Origin: Arthrobacter sp. MSA 4-2
GTDB lineage: Bacteria; Actinomycetota; Actinomycetes; Actinomycetales; Micrococcaceae
DNA: 64,000 nucleotides
Assembly: GCF_016405885.1 (NCBI RefSeq)
Contig: NZ_JAEKGC010000001.1
Coordinates: forward strand, 124,001-188,000
Reading direction: 5' to 3'
The first letter of the stretch is position 1. Every line of letters starts with the position of its first letter. The notes under the pieces were generated by a model that ran no database searches, was not told where the DNA came from, and worked only from the letters and a program-made list of their open reading frames with translations. A program made the position numbers and the translations under genes. Positions 57,779 to 64,000 of the stretch are shown one piece after another.

Positions 57779-58315
57779 GTGCCGCATCCCCACCTCCCTC
57801 CGGTCGTTGTCATGGGGGTGCAGGGCTCCGGTAAGACCACCGTCGGAACCCTGCTGGCCGCCCGCCTCGGGACCGAATTCGTCGACGGCGACGACCTGCA
57901 TTCCGAGCACAACCGGAAACTCATGGCGGCAGGCACGCCCCTCACCGACGCCGAACGCCTGCCCTGGCTGCGGGCCGTGGGGGAGCGGCTCGCACAGGGC
58001 GGGGATTCCGGCATCGTCGTGGCCTGCTCTGCGCTGAAGCGCTCCTACCGCGACCTGCTGCGCAGCTTCGCGCCGACCGTGGTGATGGTCCACCCGCACG
58101 GGCCGATGGAGGTGGTGGCCGAACGGGTGGCGAACCGCCGGCATCAGTTCATGCCGCCCTCGCTGCTGGTGTCCCAGTACGAGGTACTGCAGACCCTGCA
58201 GGAGGACGAGCGCGGTGTCACCGTCGACCTGAGCCTGCCCCTTGAGCAGATCGTGGACCAGGCCGCCGACTATGTGAGGGGCCTATCCCCCGAGGGGGAG
58301 ACTCCCGAGGAGTGA
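57779..58315 (+). CDS. gluconokinase
   Basis: A 178-residue GntK-type kinase phosphorylating gluconate at O6 for entry into the pentose phosphate pathway. Walker A GVQGSGKTTVGTLLAARLG (residues 13-31), then FVDGDDLHSEHNRKLMAAGTPLTDAERLPWL, VACSALKRSYRDLLR and HQFMPPSLLVSQYEVLQ, all diagnostic. The GTG start has GAAGGG 7 nt upstream. No gluconate permease lies nearby, so substrate must arrive by another route. Confidence 0.92.
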   Translation: MPHPHLPPVVVMGVQGSGKTTVGTLLAARLGTEFVDGDDLHSEHNRKLMAAGTPLTDAERLPWLRAVGERLAQGGDSGIVVACSALKRSYRDLLRSFAPTVVMVHPHGPMEVVAERVANRRHQFMPPSLLVSQYEVLQTLQEDERGVTVDLSLPLEQIVDQAADYVRGLSPEGETPEE

Positions 58316-58360
58316 CCGGAAAGAAGGGAATAAGGGGCGGGCCCGGGACGCTACCCGGAG

Positions 58361-59380
58361 ATGAAGAAAATAGGTTTCCTGTCCTTCGGGCACTACCAGG
58401 ATGTCCAAGGTTCCCTCGTGCCCACGGCACGGGATGCCCTGCAGCAGATGGTGGAGCTTGCGGTCGCCGCCGAGGAGGTCGGCGTCGACGGCGCGTTCCT
58501 GCGGGTCCACCACTTCGCCCCCCAGTTCGCCTCACCCTTCCCGCTGCTGGCAGCGATGGCGGCCCGCACCAGCCGCATCGAGCTGGGAACGGGCATCATC
58601 GACATGCGTTATGAAAACCCCCTGTACATGGCGGAGGAAGCGGCCGTCACCGACCTGATCAGCAACGGTCGGCTGCAGCTCGGGGTTAGCCGGGGATCAC
58701 CCGAACCGGCCCTGCGCGGCTATGAGAAGTTCGGCTACGTGCCGGCCGAGGGGCTCTCCGACGCCGACGACGCGCGCAGGAAGACGGCGATCTTCCGGGC
58801 CGCGATCGCCGGGGCGGGAATCGCCGACGCCGACCCCCGGATGACCGGGTCGGCAGGGCAGCTGGCCATCGACCCCCAGGCCCCGGGGCTCAGCGGACGC
58901 ATCTGGTGGGGATCAGGCACCCGCGCCACCGCCAAGTGGGCGGGGGAGCAGGGCATGAACCTCATGAGCTCCACCCTGCTGACCGAGGACACCGGGGTTC
59001 CCTTCGACCAGCTCCAGGCCGAACAGATCGAGATCTTCCGGACAGCGTGGGCCTCGGCCGGACACGCGGGAAACCCGCGCGTGTCGGTGAGCCGCAGCGT
59101 GTTCCCCCTGGTCACTGACGAGGACCGCTACTACTTCGGGGTGAGGGCGCAGCTCGAGGCCACCGACCAGGTCGGCAACCTCGGCGGCGTCCAGGCCCGC
59201 TTCGGCAAGAGCTACATTGGGGAACCGGACGCCATCGCGGCGCGGCTCGCCGCCGATGCGGCGGTGCAGGCGGCGGACACCGTCCTGCTGACCATCCCGA
59301 ACCAGCTCGGCGTCGAGTACAACGCGACGCTCCTTGAGAGCATAGTCCGGCACGTCGCGCCCGCAGCGGGCTGGCGCTAA
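58361..59380 (+). CDS. LLM-class flavin-dependent oxidoreductase
   Basis: A 339-residue luciferase-like monooxygenase. N-terminal IGFLSFGHYQDVQGSLVPTARDALQQMVELAVAAEEVGVDGAFLRVHHFAP, then RTSRIELGTGIIDMRYENPLYMAEEAAVTDLISNGRLQLGVSRGSPEP and RIWWGSGTRATAKWAGEQGMNLMSS. These cover the FMN-binding strands of the family. It needs FMNH2 from a separate reductase; the FMN reductase at 29592 is a possible but distant source. Substrate unknown. Confidence 0.88.
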   Translation: MKKIGFLSFGHYQDVQGSLVPTARDALQQMVELAVAAEEVGVDGAFLRVHHFAPQFASPFPLLAAMAARTSRIELGTGIIDMRYENPLYMAEEAAVTDLISNGRLQLGVSRGSPEPALRGYEKFGYVPAEGLSDADDARRKTAIFRAAIAGAGIADADPRMTGSAGQLAIDPQAPGLSGRIWWGSGTRATAKWAGEQGMNLMSSTLLTEDTGVPFDQLQAEQIEIFRTAWASAGHAGNPRVSVSRSVFPLVTDEDRYYFGVRAQLEATDQVGNLGGVQARFGKSYIGEPDAIAARLAADAAVQAADTVLLTIPNQLGVEYNATLLESIVRHVAPAAGWR

Positions 59381-59411
59381 GCCGGGGGCAGGCCTGGGCT
59401 TGGGGACAGGG

Positions 59412-59447
59412 AGCGGCGGGCGGCCAGTAGGGGGGCCGCCCGCCGCT
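59412..59447. terminator. 14-bp hairpin between convergent LLM and ROK genes
   Basis: Stem AGCGGCGGGCGGCC (59412-59425) with its exact complement at 59434-59447, 8-nt loop. It sits between two convergent genes and probably terminates both transcripts. Confidence 0.7.
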
Positions 59448-59462
59448 GACCTTGTCCGGGCA

Positions 59463-60602
59463 CTAGCGCAGGGTGCCGAGGATTGAGCGCTGGATGACGA
59501 CGGCGGCGGCGCCCCGGGCCCATTCGCCGAAGTCGGTCGGCTGGCGCTTCAGCCGGATCGGCGTCGCTTCCGGGTCCCGGTGGTACGCAATCGCCGCGTC
59601 AATCTTTTCCGGGGCAACCCCGGCGAGTTCCATCCCCTCACCGGAGAGCACGACGAGGTCAACCATGGTCAGGTTCCCGACGGCGGCGATCAGCGTTCCC
59701 AGGACGGTGCCCGCGGCGCCCATCACCGCCCGTGCAACGGGATGGCCGGCGCGGGCCAGGTCGAGGATGTCCTCGTACCGGTACTGCTGGCCCGTGGCGG
59801 CGGCGACCTGGGCGCAGATCGCCGGAATGGTGAGGACGGCCGAGGAACACCCGCGGTGGCCCTCAAAGCACAGGGGGCCCGATGGGTCGAGCGGGTAGTG
59901 GCCGAGGAGGCCGAGGCCGGCATCCGGCGGCGCGATGACGGTGTCGTGGAGCACCAGCCCGTACCCCACGCCGGCGCCGACGGTGAGGACGGCGAAGTCG
60001 GTTTCCCCGCGTCCGCCACCGAACCAGTGTTCGGCCATGGTGAGGGCGACGACGTCGTTCTCAACTGCGACCGGAACCGCGACCTCGGCCTCGATCAACT
60101 GCGCCAGGGGCACATCGCGCCAGCCGAGGAACGGTGCGCGGACCACGACGCCGTCGGCGCTGATCTTCCCGCCGATGCTGACGCCGACGCCGCTGAACTG
60201 GGAGGCACCGCCGAGGTCCTCGATGACCGCCAGGATGGTCGCGACCACGTCGGCGACGTCGTGGCTGGGCAGGAGCCGCTCGGCGGTAGCTAGCGCATCT
60301 GAACGCAGGTTCGTCGCAACGCCCGCCGCGCTCATGCCGCTGAGCTTGATGCCGACGAACCGGTGCGCCTCCGGAACAATTTCCAGCGGGCGTGTCGGAC
60401 GGCCCACCCCGCCGGGGAGCAGCTCCTCGCACTCGCGCACCACTCCGGCGTCGAGCAGGGGTTTGCTGAGCCGCGTCAGGCTCGCACCCGAGAGGCCGAG
60501 GCGGGCCGCCAGGTCGGCCCTCGAGATCGGGCCGTGGATCAGCACCTCGCGCGCGATGCTGCGGATGGGACTGTCGGGGGAGAGAGCGAGGACTTTTTCC
60601 AT
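59463..60602 (-). CDS. ROK-family transcriptional regulator
   Basis: A 379-residue sugar-responsive repressor. The N-terminal winged helix is SIAREVLIHGPISRADLAARLGLSGASLTRLSKPLLDAGVV, with LLPGGVGRPTRPLEI. The ROK kinase-like domain has GVGVSIGGKIS, VAVENDVVALTMAEHWFGGGRG, FAVLTVGAGVGYGLVLH and the zinc motif CFEGHRGCSSA. The ATG at 60602 has GGAGG 5 nt upstream; the TTG at 60614 is less likely. It diverges from and presumably represses the CUT1 transporter/alpha-glucosidase operon. Confidence 0.9.
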   Translation of the reverse strand: MEKVLALSPDSPIRSIAREVLIHGPISRADLAARLGLSGASLTRLSKPLLDAGVVRECEELLPGGVGRPTRPLEIVPEAHRFVGIKLSGMSAAGVATNLRSDALATAERLLPSHDVADVVATILAVIEDLGGASQFSGVGVSIGGKISADGVVVRAPFLGWRDVPLAQLIEAEVAVPVAVENDVVALTMAEHWFGGGRGETDFAVLTVGAGVGYGLVLHDTVIAPPDAGLGLLGHYPLDPSGPLCFEGHRGCSSAVLTIPAICAQVAAATGQQYRYEDILDLARAGHPVARAVMGAAGTVLGTLIAAVGNLTMVDLVVLSGEGMELAGVAPEKIDAAIAYHRDPEATPIRLKRQPTDFGEWARGAAAVVIQRSILGTLR

Positions 60603-60632
60603 GGCCGCCTCCAAGAGCTCCTAATTATTTTC

Positions 60633-60643
60633 ACAGTAACTGT
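60633..60643. promoter_or_regulatory. ACAGTAACTGT palindrome, putative ROK operator
   Basis: Perfect inverted repeat ACAGT-A-ACTGT within an AT-rich patch (60622-60647), 31 nt upstream of the ROK start on the minus strand. Probably the autoregulatory site; effect on the rightward promoter (TTGACA at 60697) would need looping or a second site. Confidence 0.45.
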
Positions 60644-60696
60644 AACACCGCGTAGGAAGTCCGCCAGGGGGCCAGAAATTCCCTTCCCGAGGGCCT

Positions 60697-60733
60697 TTGA
60701 CACCCTAGTTTATTCCAAGGTAAAAATAACCCC
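60697..60733 (+). promoter_or_regulatory. promoter giving a probably leaderless sugar-transporter mRNA
   Basis: TTGACA (60697-60702), 18-nt spacer, TAAAAA (60721-60726), then seven bases to the ATG at 60734. The predicted transcription start coincides with the start codon. No Shine-Dalgarno lies at a usable distance, as expected for leaderless translation, which is common in actinobacteria. Confidence 0.6.
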
Positions 60734-62004
60734 ATGTTCAAACAGCCCCGGTCCTCCCGAGCGAAGCTTTTCGCCACCGCGGCGGCGACAGCGCTGATGC
60801 TGTCCGCCTGCGCACCCTCCGACACCGACGTCGTGACCCTCGATTTCTTCCAGTTCAAACCGGAAGCCGTCGGCAGTTTCGACAAGATCATCAGCGAATT
60901 TGAAGCCCAGAATCCCGGCATCAACGTGGTCCAGAACCACGTGCCCAATGCCGACACCGCCATCCGCACGCTCCTGGTGAAGAACAAGACCCCGGACGTC
61001 CTGACCCTCAACACGAACGGCAACTACGGCAGACTCGCCGAGGCGGGAGTCTTCGCCGACCTCAGCGACCATCCTGCCGTTGACACCGTCCTTCCGGCGG
61101 TGAAGGACATCGTCCAGGAACTGGGCACCCGCACCCCCTCGGAGATCAACGCGCTGCCGTTCTCCAGCAACGCCAGCGGCATCCTGTACAACAAGGACAT
61201 CTTCGCCAAGTACGACGTGGACCCTCCCCGCACCTGGGATGAGCTGATCGAAGCGGCTGAGACCTTCAAGGCCAACGGTGTGACCCCGTTTTACACAACG
61301 CTCAAGGACGCCTGGACCGTTGGGCCGGCCTTCGTGAACCTCGGTGGGGCCCTCCAGCCCGAGGGCTTCTTTGCGGACCTGTTGTCCAAGGAGGGCGATG
61401 CGTCGTTCTCCAAGGACTACCCGGAAGCGGCGGAGAAACTGAAAACGCTGTTCTCCTACGGCCAGCCCGATGCGCCAAGCAAGGACTACAACGCGGGCAA
61501 TGCGGCCTTCGGCGCCGGCGAGGCAGCGATGTACCTCCAGGGCAGCTACGCGATCCCAGCCATCCGGGCCGCCAACCCTGACGCCAACATCGGCTCGTTC
61601 CCCTACCCCGCCAGCAACGACCCCGCCGAGACCGTCGTCGTCTCCGGCGTTGACGTCGGGATCTCCATCGGACGCGACACCGAGCACCCCGAGGAGGCAC
61701 GCAAGTTCACTGAGTTCCTCCTCTCGCAGGAGGTCGTCGAGGCGTACGCGAAGGAGCAGAGCGCCTTCTCGCCCCTGAAGGCGAGCCCGCCCAGCGAGGA
61801 TCCAGCGCTCGAGGGGCTCGCCCCCTACTTCACCGAGGGACGCCTGATCGGCTTCATCGACCACCAGATCCCCTCGAGCCTGCCGCTGGCGCCGCTGCTC
61901 CAGGAGTTCGTCCTCGGAGGAAGCACCGAGGACCTCCTCGCATCACTGGACAACGAGTGGAACAAGATCGCCGCCCGCACCATCAGCAATGAGAAGGACA
62001 AGCC

Positions 62005-62008
<4 letters not shown>
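60734..62008 (+). CDS. CUT1-type sugar ABC transporter substrate-binding lipoprotein
   Basis: A 424-residue family-1 binding protein. The signal peptide ends with lipobox LMLSAC (Cys about residue 26). The mature part begins VVTLDFFQFKPEAVGSFDKIISEFEAQNPGINV, and NALPFSSNASGILYNKDIFAKYDVDPPRTWDELIEAAETFKANGVTPF is typical of alpha-glucoside/oligosaccharide binders. The ligand is inferred from the alpha-glucosidase downstream. Probably translated from a leaderless mRNA under the ROK repressor. Confidence 0.9.

Positions 62009-64000
<1,992 letters not shown>

Overview
The window is high-GC DNA with almost continuous coding, dense 1-4 bp gene overlaps (ATGA, GTGA, TAATG), frequent GTG starts and lipobox-type lipoproteins. 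The gene set (DUF6541, HxlR and FadR regulators, CUT1 and CUT2 sugar transporters, a SigK-like sigma factor, a DESTIPTGTLP small protein) points to an actinobacterium of the order Micrococcales, most likely an Arthrobacter-like Micrococcaceae. It reads as an accessory-rich chromosomal region given over to nutrient uptake and breakdown. I see no rRNA, tRNA, CRISPR array, insertion sequence or phage gene.

Layout. (1) 35-1692: exonuclease/BRCT protein and a DUF6194 protein. (2) 1759-13551: a DeoR-type repressor diverging from an eleven-kilobase operon with a ribose-type (CUT2) ABC transporter, DhaK and DhaL kinase subunits, a beta-hydroxyacid dehydrogenase, a BtpA/SgcQ-family TIM barrel, an FGGY kinase and an M29 metallo-aminopeptidase. 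The combination matches no pathway I can name and is the best candidate for an undescribed system. (3) 13642-17694: polysaccharide pyruvyl transferase, a large DUF6541 membrane protein and a DUF1992 protein. (4) 17721-33337: a peptide uptake and processing locus resembling Bacillus subtilis dpp-ykf: M20 peptidase, oligopeptide ABC transporter, S66 LD-carboxypeptidase, two cytoplasmic serine hydrolases of the penicillin-binding fold, then, after a 3.5 kb interruption, a dipeptide epimerase and an RpiR regulator. A common 14-bp motif lies upstream of both halves. The interruption holds decayed genes, an FMN reductase and its probable HxlR redox regulator with twin palindromic operators.

(5) 33357-35595: alpha/beta hydrolase, a conserved small protein, DUF72 and a 44-residue repeat peptide. 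(6) 35634-44728: a polyamine-type ABC transporter operon with an amidohydrolase and a GH13 glucosidase, diverging from a FadR-type regulator coupled to a soluble Cache-domain protein. (7) 44955-47529: aromatic-acid-exporter-like protein and an MFS transporter. (8) 47567-53737: a CitA/CitB-type two-component system diverging from a tripartite tricarboxylate transporter (tctCBA) with a universal stress protein; a long palindrome sits between them. (9) 53734-59380: GAF histidine kinase, SigK-like sigma factor without a visible anti-sigma gene, lipoprotein, voltage-gated-type potassium channel, gluconokinase and a flavin-dependent oxidoreductase. (10) 59463-64000: ROK repressor diverging from a CUT1 sugar transporter with an alpha-glucosidase that runs off the window end.

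Functions are assigned by recognising motifs and family features by eye. Domain names are firm where catalytic motifs are cited. Substrates and pathways are inferences.
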